From the NCBI GenBank assembly GCA_018902385.1, contig JABSSW010000018.1:434001-498000 (forward strand): a stretch of 64,000 bases of DNA. Direction: 5' to 3'. The stretch comes from Physcia stellaris. Its lineage: Eukaryota > Ascomycota > Lecanoromycetes > Caliciales > Physciaceae. Both the position numbers and the translations under genes were made by a program. Of the stretch, positions 18,325-28,560 are shown piece by piece; the first letter of the stretch is position 1; every line of letters starts with the position of its first letter. Under the pieces are notes generated by a model that had not been told where the DNA came from, did no database searches, and saw nothing but the letters and a program-made list of their open reading frames with translations.

Positions 18325-19305
18325 ATGGCCAGCAACAAACGTCAGCGCCTTCATTCTCCAGCAGAGGACATCGTAATGGAGGACTCCAGCACTATTTCTC
18401 CATTCATGCCCGTCTTTGAGGTCTTCCGCAATGAGCTCGACGAGCATCATGACCGCCGCGAGCGCATCATCAAAGCCTCCCGCGATATCACTGCATTGAG
18501 CAAGAAGATGTGAGAGCTCTTGACTCTCAGTATGTCAAGATGACGGCTTACCAATAGCCAGTATCTTTTCTCTGCAGCGGTACGTCTCCACATTCACCTA
18601 TTTCCCAAAATCTCCTCCAGGTGCCATGAGCCCAGCTAAGACCATTGTGGTAGTGTCCGTGACCTCCAAGCAGCACTCCCTACTGCCATCACCAAAGATA
18701 TTCAACCACGGATGAAAACCATCAATGAGCTCTTTACCTCAGTCGCGCCCGATTTGCAAGGGATCGATGCCTGGCGGTATCAGCGCCAAATCTCAGGCGG
18801 GATACAAGAGTTCATCGAAGCCATCTCGTTCCGCCATTTCTTGCAGACACAACGCTTACTCAAGCTCGAAGAAGCGCAGGCTGAGATTCCTGGCGGTATA
18901 GAGTTGACAGAGGACGATTACGTGCTTGGGCTGTTCGATCTCGTCGGAGAATTGATGAGGTTTGCTGTCACAAGTATGGCCACGAATGGAGCCTTACCGC
19001 GCGGTGTTTCTCAAGGCGATGAGGGAGAAAAGGGAGGAGGAAATGGACGAGATATTCTCACAGACCTGCGTTCATTACGCACGCATTTCGAGGCCTTGGA
19101 TACCACTTCATCCTATGCCCCAGGGACGTTCAGTCCATTGAAAAGGGATGTGGAGAAGAAGATGGAAGTTATGAAGACCTGCGTGGAGAAGGTCGAAAAT
19201 GCGGTTTATGGGATGATCATAAGAGGGAGGGAGAGGCCGAAAGGGTGGGTGCCGGATTTGGCGGATGAAAAACAAGGTGGGCGGGAGGCTGTAGAAAGCT
19301 ATTGA
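18325..19305 (+). CDS. Translin-associated factor X (TRAX)-like protein
   Basis: Three exons, 18325-18509, 18562-18579 and 18654-19305, give about 284 residues. The middle exon is only 18 nt; it supplies the conserved IIFSLQR link between ALSKK and VRDLQAALP. The helical translin fold is recognisable: FRNELDEHHDRRERIIKASR, ISGGIQEFIEAISF, then EDDYVLGLFDLVGELMRFA and VEKKMEVMKTCVEKVENAVYGM. In animals and Neurospora, TRAX with translin forms the C3PO ribonuclease; TRAX carries the acidic catalytic residues. Here E/D residues lie in the EAISF and LTEDD...GELMRF helices. The start ATG at 18325 is the first after the divergent promoter. The Gly-rich stretch near residue 210 is a disordered insert. 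Confidence 0.88.
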
Positions 19306-19380
19306 CCGTTGCTCGGACGTGTAGTCCGAAACAGTATTGAAATGCTGCCCTTGATGACTCTGGCCTAAAGATCCTATAGG

Positions 19381-20049
19381 TCACAGCTTAGAGGCTCTGG
19401 ATTTCGTCATCTCGACAATCTCAACAGAGGTGTCAATGTCATCCTCGACGTCTACCTCTTGGCAGTCATCCTCGGGAATCCCATTGATGGACTGCACCAC
19501 CACAAAATCAACCCTCTTTTCGCCAATTACGACCATTGGTGCGTGCCACGTCCCTACGCCATAGGTGACCGCCTGTCGTCCATTTGCAATAAACGCGCGC
19601 ACGTTCTGTAGATCAGGCGGTCCCTTCTGCCGAGACGTTTGCTTTGAGTCTAGCGTGGCTGCGACAATGACGAGATACCTCGTCAATGGATCGCCAGGCG
19701 CAAGTCCCATGGGAACAAACGTCTGCGTAGTAAAGGGATGCCGCTCTAATATACGGACGCGAAAGATAGGTTTTCCCGTTGGGTCTTTATCTAGCGTTCG
19801 TGGAAAGCATGCGAACATGCTCATGACCGGCTTCCCTGGGCTTCCCGTAGAAGATTTGGAGTAATCATTTTGAAATGATGAGATGGGGGATGCTTTCAAA
19901 GCGGTATCTTGATTAGCAGACTTAAAAGGGATGGTTGAGGTTGGTGGGGTGGAGGGAATAGAGTTGACATCGGGTGCGAGAGGGTTTTCGATTACTTCTC
20001 CAAATGGAGCGAAGTCCTTCTGCGTGAGGGGTTGGGTCTTTATGGCCAT
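19381..20049 (-). CDS. Ureidoglycolate lyase, peroxisomal-type C-terminus
   Basis: Intronless 222-residue protein of the ureidoglycolate lyase family (yeast Dal3, bacterial AllA). This is the last step of allantoin breakdown, splitting ureidoglycolate into glyoxylate and urea. It opens with MAIKTQPLTQKDFAPFGEVI and holds MSMFACFPRT, ILERHPFTTQTFVPMG, YLVIVA, VRAFIANGRQAVTYGVGTWH and FVVVQ, the cupin-like core of the family. The H in TWHAP and the E/H in ERHP are the likely metal or substrate residues. The protein ends in SKL, a canonical PTS1 signal, so import into peroxisomes is predicted. Convergent with TRAX, with only ~75 bp between the stops. Confidence 0.9.
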   Translation of the reverse strand: MAIKTQPLTQKDFAPFGEVIENPLAPDVNSIPSTPPTSTIPFKSANQDTALKASPISSFQNDYSKSSTGSPGKPVMSMFACFPRTLDKDPTGKPIFRVRILERHPFTTQTFVPMGLAPGDPLTRYLVIVAATLDSKQTSRQKGPPDLQNVRAFIANGRQAVTYGVGTWHAPMVVIGEKRVDFVVVQSINGIPEDDCQEVDVEDDIDTSVEIVEMTKSRASKL

Positions 20050-22368
20050 TCTTCAAGGCATTCGACTATCTTTATGCGTTTCTCACAGCCAGGATCGAGG
20101 GGCATGTGTGGAAAGGTGACCCGAGTGGTCGCAGCGCTAATCCTAAAGAGGTTCCCGCGTAAAGTTCCATGCCAGAGGACGAGTAAGTATGATACTTATA
20201 TTCTGACTATCGACATATCACTCCCCTTTGAACATGGACTAGCGATAAGACCTCTTGCTTGAAGGACCCCACACTGGGAGGGTCCCTACAATGGAGGTGT
20301 TCTACGTAATTGGAAATATCCAGTGTGTTGTATTCATATTAGTCTCCACAATTCGTTCTTCGGAGCTGCCAGCAAACATCTCAATATCCTGACATGTTCA
20401 CTCTCAAAGGCAGGTGAATCTTGGAACTTCCGCATGGATGCTTTGAAATTTATATTAGGGCTCATCGCCACATCAAATGTCACCGCCATACTCACAAAGG
20501 CTTCGATCAGGGAGCTACAGTCGTACTGATCTTGTTGCTAGGTCATTTACCGACAGCGAGGGATAATGCGAACGGCGATCAATTCCGAGGTTCAATCTAT
20601 TCAAGGACGGCGTAATGAAGCTGATGATGTTCGGGTGCACGAAAGATCAAAATAGGAAATAGAGATAAGATGACAGCTGATACTTCCAGCTCTGGCCTCA
20701 ACTTACAGAACAATGGTGCGTGGACGCTCAAAGCTCCAATGGCGCAAGCAGAGCTTCATGTGCTAGTGGACAATGAAGCGATCTAGCCGAAGCTCGGGGT
20801 CAAAAGATTGGTACTCCGTAGACTTCGTAGTGCGGCATCCCGGCGGCTCCTTCGGTGTAATCACGAATAGGTCCTTAATCAATGCAACCCTTCGTTCGTC
20901 TTGCCCATGCGCGGGGAACGCAGGATCGCTTGTAGACGGGAGGAAGTGGCTTGAGCCCAAGCGCGTGAGGTTAACCAATGCTCGAGTTAATCAAGTAGCT
21001 AGGTGACATGCTTCAGAATCCGTCCGACCAAAACAGCCACATCTCCGCTACTTTGCTTACGGCTGAAGTACTGAAGCGGGTGAAGGTCTGTACTGTGGTC
21101 ATTTGAAGCTTGACAAACCTTCGAGTGTGCTGCCCACTCAAGCATTCTAGGAGGACTGCAAAGATGGATGACATGGAACTTTCCAACCAATCAAATCGCG
21201 TTTCCACCGCACTGGTTACGTTTGGGGCTCGAGCTTGGCGCTAAGATCGCTAATCTCGCTGTGGCTTTCCAACTTTATTTTCACTCCCTCGAGTCCCTTC
21301 TGCTCACCTCGACAGGTACCATCCGCACATGGTGGGGCTTAGCAATCTTTGCCAAAAGGACTTTCAAACTCTGTAGCTCGGTAACAAGCCAGACTTCAGG
21401 GAAACATTCGAGTCGAATCAATCCTATTCTCTGTGGATTAGCCTTTTCGAAAGGACACTGTTCGCTAAATAATGTCAAACTACTACGGCTTTGCACAGCC
21501 TCCCGGCTTGAAGGTGCAGAATCTCGACTGGTTCGGGAGAATGACGCTCCACGGTAATCCACAGATAGGTCTAGTGTACGAGCATTGGCACGGGTTTAGT
21601 AAAGAAGCCGTCCGTGATGGACACCATTTCTTGCCGGCAGTGCAAGAGGTATGTTTCCGCTCTTGCGTCAAAACGAATAAGCGTGATGCAACGGTCCCAC
21701 CAGGCTCCTAATCCGCGCTACCCTCCAATACTTGAGCTCGATATGAGCCGCTGTTGGCCATTGCCCGTGCCTTTGGAGGTCACAGCCAATCTAGGATGTC
21801 AAATGCTTCTTATGAATGGTCAGGTCACCTTGACGGTTAGAAAATCACCCAGCTGAGCCTCAAATCGTTATGGCCAATCCGATGAGTGTCTTGGAACCTA
21901 GATCGGTAAACGTTGCCTTCCTTGTGGAGCCTCGTGGTGACTAACCTTTCTTGAGTCCCAAGCCCGTTGACAACAGTATCTGTGATAGACATCCTGTTCT
22001 TGATATTCCTATAGTTGTGACAAGGGATAGATAATTACTAGCCGAACATCTAGGATGTGGGGGGTAAGCTGGCAATAGCAGTCAAAGCTGGCACTTCTTC
22101 AGCCCTTCTGTTTAATCCTACAAACTCCCAGGTACCCGTATACTCACCAGGGTGATGTTGTTCTATCTCCGTTCGATACTGAGCCTCCAATGAAATATCT
22201 CATTTACAGCTATGGATGCCAAGGGCCTGTCTGATGGTATGTCACAATCCTTCTGGATTCCCGTCTATAGTCCTTCACATAACAGCTTTCCATTGTGCGT
22301 TGCTCATATAAGAGCTCCCGTGGGTACATCGTCTTTACCAATGTCGTTTTTCTCCCTCACTGTCGATC
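20050..22368. other. 2.3 kb intergenic, no gene seen
   Basis: No convincing gene on either strand. A minus-strand open frame at 21281-21562 has leucine-rich composition but matches nothing I recognise, and overlapping plus-strand frames are equally long. The region may hold decayed sequence and the promoters of the lyase and Zn2Cys6 genes. Confidence 0.45.
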
Positions 22369-24129
22369 ATGGAAAGCTCTTTTGTAGCACAAGATTCTAA
22401 GAATTCTCGAAAAGTCAGACGTGTCAAAACTTTTACAGGCTGCTGGGGCTGTCGTTCTCGGAAGATCAAATGTGATGAAGCAACCCCAGAGTGCTCACAG
22501 TGCCAAAAAGCTGGCGTCAAATGTGCTGGCTACGAGTCTACCCTGGTTTGGATTCTTCCAGGACAAAAGTCCTATCCCGCAGGCAGACGTCGCGCCCTCC
22601 GCTATGATCTGACATGGAGTCGAAGTCCGTCTTATGGCTCGGATGATATCGATGCTTTGATCGTTCAATGCGACATACCCGATTCGGAACAGCTAGCACA
22701 GCCTTCAAATATATCTAAGACAGCTGGACCTTTCACTGTGTTTCCTATCATGGCTAAAAGCAAGCAATTGCATCCGGATATCGACCGGGCTATGAGGCTA
22801 ACTCCTACTCCACGGCTTTTAGCTGAGCCAGACGATAGTGCCTCGTACCTTCTTCACCACTATACAACCCATATCGCGCCTAACATGATGCCTTTCAATG
22901 ACTCTCGCAACCCGTGGCAATCTTCCTACCCTCTTCTTGCAAGGTGTGGAGACACAGCTGGACACAAGTCCTTATACCATGCGATACTAGCTCAGGCCGC
23001 TGGAAATCTAGCTCATTTAGGTGTCGAAAGGGAGCTCAATAAAGCTTCGAATATGGAGAACTATGCCAAATCCATTGAATACTTGCGAGTGAGCCTTTCA
23101 AGCCCACACAAGGACTTCAGCATCGCTCTTGCAAGTATGTTAACGCTTGTTATGTCAGAGCACTACAATGGACAACCCAACGTCTGGCGACTCCACTTGA
23201 ATGGCGCCTGGGATCTCCTGAGGAGCTCACAAAGCCAGAAACCTTGGCTTGACAATGATTTCGCTTGGGTCACAACTCAGAGCTTGTGTCTGTTGAAAAT
23301 TAAAAGTGGCAGTACAACACAGGATGAGCAAGATTTGATAAGCTCTGTGGCCGAGCGATCAGACTTCGGGTTTACAACAGGCGCAACACCAGAGTTGCTG
23401 GCTTGCATAATGGAGATTAACTCCCTCCACGACTATATCAAACAAAACCGCCACATGTATGGTATGATGGATGATCCAAAATCAATGGCCTCGACATCGT
23501 CCAATGCTCCATCTCTTCTTGTCACCTCTCCATCTTCTTCAGGTCTACAACGATCATCGACATCAGGGTCGTCGGGCGGGCCTTTGCTGTCGGCCTCACC
23601 GGCATCTTCTACGGCAACGTACGACTCTTCGCTATCCTCAAGCTCGGTACCGCTCGGGCCACTGTTCACTACAATTAAGAACCTCATTCATCGTATCGAG
23701 CAATGCGTCCTTGAATCGACAGAGGCTATCGTGCACACACACCAACGTATTTTCCTTCTTGGTACACTTATTTACGCGCATCGTCAGCTCCTCAATCCTC
23801 CACCTTTTGCATTATTCTCTCATCTATCATCACTACTCGATTGCGTTGCCCTTTATCCAACTCTAGGAGGTGGTCATACCGCTCTGTGGCCTGTTTTTAT
23901 GGCAGCTGTTGAGGTTTATCTACCAGAGCACAAGCAGCAGGTGAGAGAATGGATGGACCGAGCCGATCAAATTGGTGTCGCAAGCAGAACCGATGTTCAC
24001 CAGTTGATCAAAAGAATCTGGGCGACCCGAGAGCAAATGGCCGACGATGAAGGTATCGAAGAATGCGAGATAGTGCTATCTTGGAGTGTCATCATGAATG
24101 AGATGGGCTTGGATATCGTTCTGAGCTAG
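22369..24129 (+). CDS. Zn2Cys6 fungal transcription factor
   Basis: Intronless 586-residue protein. Residues 25-52 form a binuclear zinc cluster with Cys at 25, 28, 35, 42, 45 and 52 (spacing 2-6-6-2-6). A basic KVRRVK stretch precedes it and GYESTLVWILPG follows. The rest is a helical fungal-specific transcription factor domain (HHYTTHIAPNMMPF, YHAILAQAAGNLAHLG, LASMLTLVMSEHYNG, WRLHLNGAWDLL), like the Tri11/Acr-2 type regulators. A Ser/Thr-rich linker lies around residues 380-430. The DNA target and regulated genes cannot be read from the sequence. Nearby metabolic genes are ureidoglycolate lyase (upstream, minus) and a Dal5-type transporter (4.4 kb downstream). Confidence 0.92.
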   Translation: MESSFVAQDSKNSRKVRRVKTFTGCWGCRSRKIKCDEATPECSQCQKAGVKCAGYESTLVWILPGQKSYPAGRRRALRYDLTWSRSPSYGSDDIDALIVQCDIPDSEQLAQPSNISKTAGPFTVFPIMAKSKQLHPDIDRAMRLTPTPRLLAEPDDSASYLLHHYTTHIAPNMMPFNDSRNPWQSSYPLLARCGDTAGHKSLYHAILAQAAGNLAHLGVERELNKASNMENYAKSIEYLRVSLSSPHKDFSIALASMLTLVMSEHYNGQPNVWRLHLNGAWDLLRSSQSQKPWLDNDFAWVTTQSLCLLKIKSGSTTQDEQDLISSVAERSDFGFTTGATPELLACIMEINSLHDYIKQNRHMYGMMDDPKSMASTSSNAPSLLVTSPSSSGLQRSSTSGSSGGPLLSASPASSTATYDSSLSSSSVPLGPLFTTIKNLIHRIEQCVLESTEAIVHTHQRIFLLGTLIYAHRQLLNPPPFALFSHLSSLLDCVALYPTLGGGHTALWPVFMAAVEVYLPEHKQQVREWMDRADQIGVASRTDVHQLIKRIWATREQMADDEGIEECEIVLSWSVIMNEMGLDIVLS

Positions 24130-25187
24130 GCAAGCGTTGCGCATCATAACATCTCACAGGTCAGTCACAGAGTCTTCAGTGCTTCAAAGAATATGTTGAG
24201 GCCGTTCGAACAGGGGCAACAGTCGATGTTGTCGTAGGTCTGGATGCTCTTCGTGTCTCTACATTGGTCTCTAATAACTCTAATAGCTTTCATTTCTCTA
24301 TGGTGTATTCTGGAACAATATTCTCGTTGTATTTTTATGATGTATACACAAATCTGTCTCTGATAATTTGTATTCTAGTCTTAGCGTCAAGCTTGGTTGA
24401 ACGGCCAGTGCTTTCTTCTCTGCGCTTTGTATCGAAATGACAGCCATTCTTTTCTTGGCATTTGAATTTCAATCATTAAAATTTGTTGTATCTGTAAGAG
24501 AGATCATCACGGCATTGCTCACCTCCGCCCAATGTAGTCAAATCTTTCCTCGCGGTCCTCGATACACAGTCGATATCCGACTTTACAACTGGAATCTCGG
24601 CTAGTGTACTGTCATTCCATATGTCATCCACAAGTAGATCTTCCCTACGTTGTTATGGTATAGCATCTTGAGATTAAGGTGGTCGGATTGGTAGGGACCG
24701 ATGGCAAATGATCATCGCACCCATCTTGGAACTTCGGAATAAACCTCGATTGGAGTAAGCCCAATTCTCATCTCGATCCTTCTGCGATGAACCATCTGGG
24801 GCTGTGTAAGAAGAAGGTTCTTATCAATCGTTGTCTGAACAACATCCACGCTAACCTTACTGCTGCGGATGTGGATTATTGGCGAGAGGCTATGTATGAA
24901 GTTGGTCACGTGACAGGGATATCCATACCTTATCCAACATTTGTCAAGAAAGTGTGAATCTGCACTGGGTGAAGACGAGTAATTACTAAACGTTCTCAAG
25001 TCAGGGAGGCTTAGCAAATTGTCATGAAATGAAATCATGTTAGGATGTCGCCTCTTACCTGACCACCTAGCTGTTTGGAAGTGATCGTAATCCCACAACG
25101 CATTGAAGCTATGTGACGCGCCATGGGTCTTCCCGGACTTCGAAAATGCAACGAACACACATCTGCTATCCGTATCCCTGTAAGGAC
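24130..25187. other. Intergenic, no gene seen
   Basis: About 1 kb of AT-leaning sequence between the Zn2Cys6 gene and the 3' end of the Rcf1 gene. A minus-strand open frame runs from within the Rcf1 coding sequence to 24712, but in another frame and without recognisable content. Confidence 0.45.
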
Positions 25188-25847
25188 CTACTCCTCTTGC
25201 GCCTTCTCCTTCAACTTCCTCACCGCACTCAGCACCACTCCCCCTCCACCACCCTCCTCCAACTTCCTTCTCGCCTTCTCTTCTCTCTTCTCGACCTCCT
25301 CCTTCTGTGCCTCTCTCACCTTCCCCATCCTCACTTTCCAATCCTTGTCCTCCCTGTCCCTCGCCTCTAATTCCCTTATCCACGCCTCATTCTTCTCCTT
25401 CGCTTTTTGCGCCGTCTTCACCTTCTCGAACTCGCGGCGGAGGATGCGGTCGGAGTTGTAGTAGAAGCTACCGGCTACCATGGCGACAAGGGTGAACGCT
25501 TGGCCGTAGATACGGTAGCGGAACATGCGGTTGGTGGTGGTGCTGTCACCGGCTCTGATAGATTGGGTGGCGCAGTAGAGAGCGTAGCATGTGCCGAGGC
25601 ATCCTAAGAGGTTGGTGCTGTCAGTTACTGGGGGTTTGGGTGAATGGCAGGCGGCAGGGGAGGGAATAGGATAGGGTGACGGACCGATGGGTATTAAGGG
25701 CTCTTCTTTGAGGCGGCGGGAGAATTTCTGCCATCGGTTCTCTTCGTAGAAATCTCTGCATTTGGTGTGAGCTGGTCGCAATAATCTCTGCATGGCGATG
25801 TACTACCTGTTCCCGTCGAAGGACGAGGGGAGTGGTGCGTCGGACAT
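25188..25847 (-). CDS. rcf1: Respiratory supercomplex factor 1 (HIG1 domain)
   Basis: Three exons, 25847-25807, 25755-25685 and 25603-25188, give about 175 residues. The first exon encodes [13 protein letters not shown], the family N-terminus, followed by [20 protein letters not shown] and [13 protein letters not shown]. The HIG1 domain has two membrane segments, [15 protein letters not shown] and [18 protein letters not shown], joined by the conserved (T/S)NRMFRYR loop. A long charged coiled-coil tail ([20 protein letters not shown]) completes the protein. Rcf1 sits in the mitochondrial inner membrane and stabilises complex III-IV supercomplexes. The intron positions and N-terminal peptide match fungal relatives known to me. 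Divergent from ILV1. Confidence 0.92.
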
Positions 25848-26200
25848 GGTGGTGGACACTGGGAGAGCGGTGGGCGGAGAGAGGTGCTCAAACCATGCAC
25901 GGTCAAGAAGGCAGATCACTCTTGGAAGCTAAACAATGTCTGAACGACGGCATACACGAAAGTGGACTGTGATTGAACAACGGTTTGACCAATGCGGAAT
26001 GAGGTAATCGATAGCTCCACAATAAGCTGCACAACCCTGTCTACGATCTAGAAGCGCTTATCTCGCGTATGCGCTAAACACAGCGGCACGGAACGCCAGC
26101 GGTCCTTTCCATAAGATCACTAAGGCATGAATTTCAGTGAAATTCACCTCACGATTACGGACGTTGCGATTTCGATATCCTTTTCTTAGAATCCCCACAA
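25848..26200. promoter_or_regulatory. Divergent promoter region Rcf1 / ILV1
   Basis: 353 bp between the divergent starts at 25847 and 26201. A TGACTnn site (Gcn4/CPC1-like) was not identified with confidence. No gene is seen. Confidence 0.4.
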
Positions 26201-27991
26201 ATGGAAGACTCTAGGTTCACTAATGGTACTCATGTCCGCAAGTCCTCGAAAGCCAATGGCATGCCATTGACTGAATATGCCGCGAATCCTACCAAACCCG
26301 TGGACCCATTGCCAGCTTCATCTCAAGTTCCTGAAGCATTCCTCCTCCCGGATGGCTTCCCTGACGTGAATATCCCTCATTGGCGTACATATACCAGAAT
26401 AGAGCTGAGGTGTACCTAGTATCTCCGCCTTATTCTCACCTCCCGTGTCTACGACGTTGTCAAAGAAACCCCCCTCACACCTGCCATCAACCTCAGCAAC
26501 CGCTTGGAATGTCGTGTCCTCCTCAAACGCGAAGATCTTCAGCCCGTCTTCAGTTTCAAGTTGCGAGGAGCGTACAACAAGATGGCACATCTGGACTCGG
26601 ATGAGCGCTGGAAGGGGGTCGTTGCTTGCTCTGCCGGTGATTTGTAGAATTGCTCTCTTCCTGTTATCCACTAAAATGGGACAGGAAATCACGCTCAAGG
26701 CGTCGCTTACTCTGCAAGACAGCTCAAGATACCTGCTACTATAGTGATGCCCTCGGGGACACCTGCGATCAAGCATCTCAATGTTTCCCGGCTTGGAGGG
26801 TCTGTTGTTTTACATGGCGATGACTTTGATGCTGCCAAAAGTGAAGCTCAGAGGTTAGAAAAGCTTCATGGTCTGACTAACATTGCACCCTTCGATGATC
26901 CATATGTCATAGCCGGTCAAGGGACCATTGGAATGGAATTACTACGACAAACCAAACTCCAAGACCTTGAGGCCGTGTTCTGTTGCGTTGGTGGTGGAGG
27001 ACTTATTGCAGGTGTAGGTGTCTATATCAAACGCATCGCACCGCATGTCAAGATCATCGGTGTGGAGGCCTACGACGCGAATGCTATGGTCCAGTCTCTG
27101 AAATTGAAAAAGCGTGTGGTTCTTGACGAAGTGGGTCTCTTCGCTGACGGTGCCGCGGTTAAGTCCGTCGGCGAAGAGACCTTTCGCCTATGTTCCGAGG
27201 TGGTAGATGAAGTTATTGAAGTATCCACGGACGAGATCTGCGCAGCGATCAAAGATGTCTTTGAAGACACACGTTCCATTGTTGAACCTGCTGGTGCTCT
27301 TGGGCTTGCTGGCCTGAAGAAATACGTCGCTGCAAATCCGTCACCGAAAGAAAATAGAGGTCTTGTGGCAATTGCATCAGGCGCGAACATGAATTTTGAC
27401 CGTCTCCGATTCGTGGCTGAACGAGCTGCGCTTGGTGAGCGAAAAGAAGTCCTCCTCAGTGTCAAAATACCGGAGCGACCAGGCGCCTTCGCTGAGCTGG
27501 TTCAAACAGTTCTGCCACACGCCGTGACCGAATACGCTTACCGGTATTCGAACAACGTCTCGGCGACCATCATGATGGGTATTTCTGTCAACGCCTCAAC
27601 CCGCCAAAGCGATCTAGTAGATCTGTTTCAGCGCCTGGCCGATCGTGGCATGACCGCTGTTGACCTGAGCGGCGACGAGCTTGCCAAATCACATATTCGC
27701 TATCTCGTTGGTGGCCGTAGCAACGTCGCTAATGAGAGATTGTACATGTTCGAGTTCCCGGAGCGGCCAGGGGCGCTAGTCAAGTTCTTGACTACCCTAA
27801 GGCCAGACCAGAATATCTCGTTATTCCATTACAGAAATCATGGCGGTGATGTTGGCAAAGTCTTAGCTGCCATCCAGTGCCCGGTAGCGGAGAAGGAGGA
27901 GCTAAGAGGCTTCTTGGTCAAGCTGGGATATCCGTTTGAGGACATTACAGATTCTAAAACGTATAAGATGTTCCTGCGACAGGATGATTAA
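26201..27991 (+). CDS. ilv1: Threonine deaminase (threonine ammonia-lyase)
   Basis: Three exons, 26201-26365, 26420-26636 and 26685-27991, give 562 residues. It converts threonine to 2-oxobutanoate, the first committed step of isoleucine synthesis, in mitochondria. The splice [21 protein letters not shown] restores the family sequence. The PLP lysine lies in FSFKLRGA (about K102). SAGNHAQG and the phosphate-binding GGGGL loop follow. Two C-terminal ACT-like regulatory domains begin at [16 protein letters not shown] and [15 protein letters not shown], the sites of isoleucine feedback. Length and domain order match biosynthetic fungal ILV1 rather than the short catabolic enzyme. The N-terminus is short and polar, with only a weak mitochondrial presequence. 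Confidence 0.95.
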
Positions 27992-28560
27992 CTCGTGCAA
28001 TCTGTTTCAGTCCTTTCTCGGGATGGAGGTTAGACGAGTTCCCATCATGTCCCGAAAGCTTAAAGCATGAAATGGGAACATATCTATCCATTCAACGCTC
28101 CGAATTAGTACAATAGCGTAGGTATCGTAACGGCTATGCCGCGGCATTCCTCAGGTATCGTACGCGAAAGTCCACTCTACTCAACCGCACTTGGAATGAA
28201 TGTGATCTGATCAGCCCGTTTTTGGAGGATTTACTGGCCTGACGAGCCTGCATAGGCCCCTAAACTGCAAGTAGCCGGCTGGGCATGCGGAGATGCAACC
28301 ACCACCAGCCACCTGTAAGTCACCGCCAATCATCAATACCCCGCAGTACTCGTACATTGATTACGAGTACCGCTTCTGCCCTTTCATTGGCGACGGCAGT
28401 TGTGATGCTGCTTGAGCTCTAGGCCTGCTGTCTTTGGCAGCCATGACTGCAACTGTTGCAACAACTGATATAACAGAGGATGGGGACAATTGTTTCCTTC
28501 ACGCCCGCTTTCCTGCCTTGCTTGTCATCCTTTTCACCTTCATAAGCCAGCAGTGCCGCC
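27992..28560. other. Intergenic ILV1 / MFS
   Basis: About 570 bp with no gene. It should contain the ILV1 terminator region and the MFS promoter; no specific site is claimed. Confidence 0.4.

Noticed and set aside
21281-21562. Leucine-rich minus-strand frame as an F-box-like remnant
   Set aside because: Lacks the LPRE(I/V)RD and CPxGCC motifs of the local paralogues, and an equally long frame exists on the other strand.
24712-25383. 223-codon minus-strand frame overlapping the Rcf1 3' end
   Set aside because: Its first third is the shadow of the Rcf1 coiled-coil tail in another frame, and the remainder has no recognisable content.
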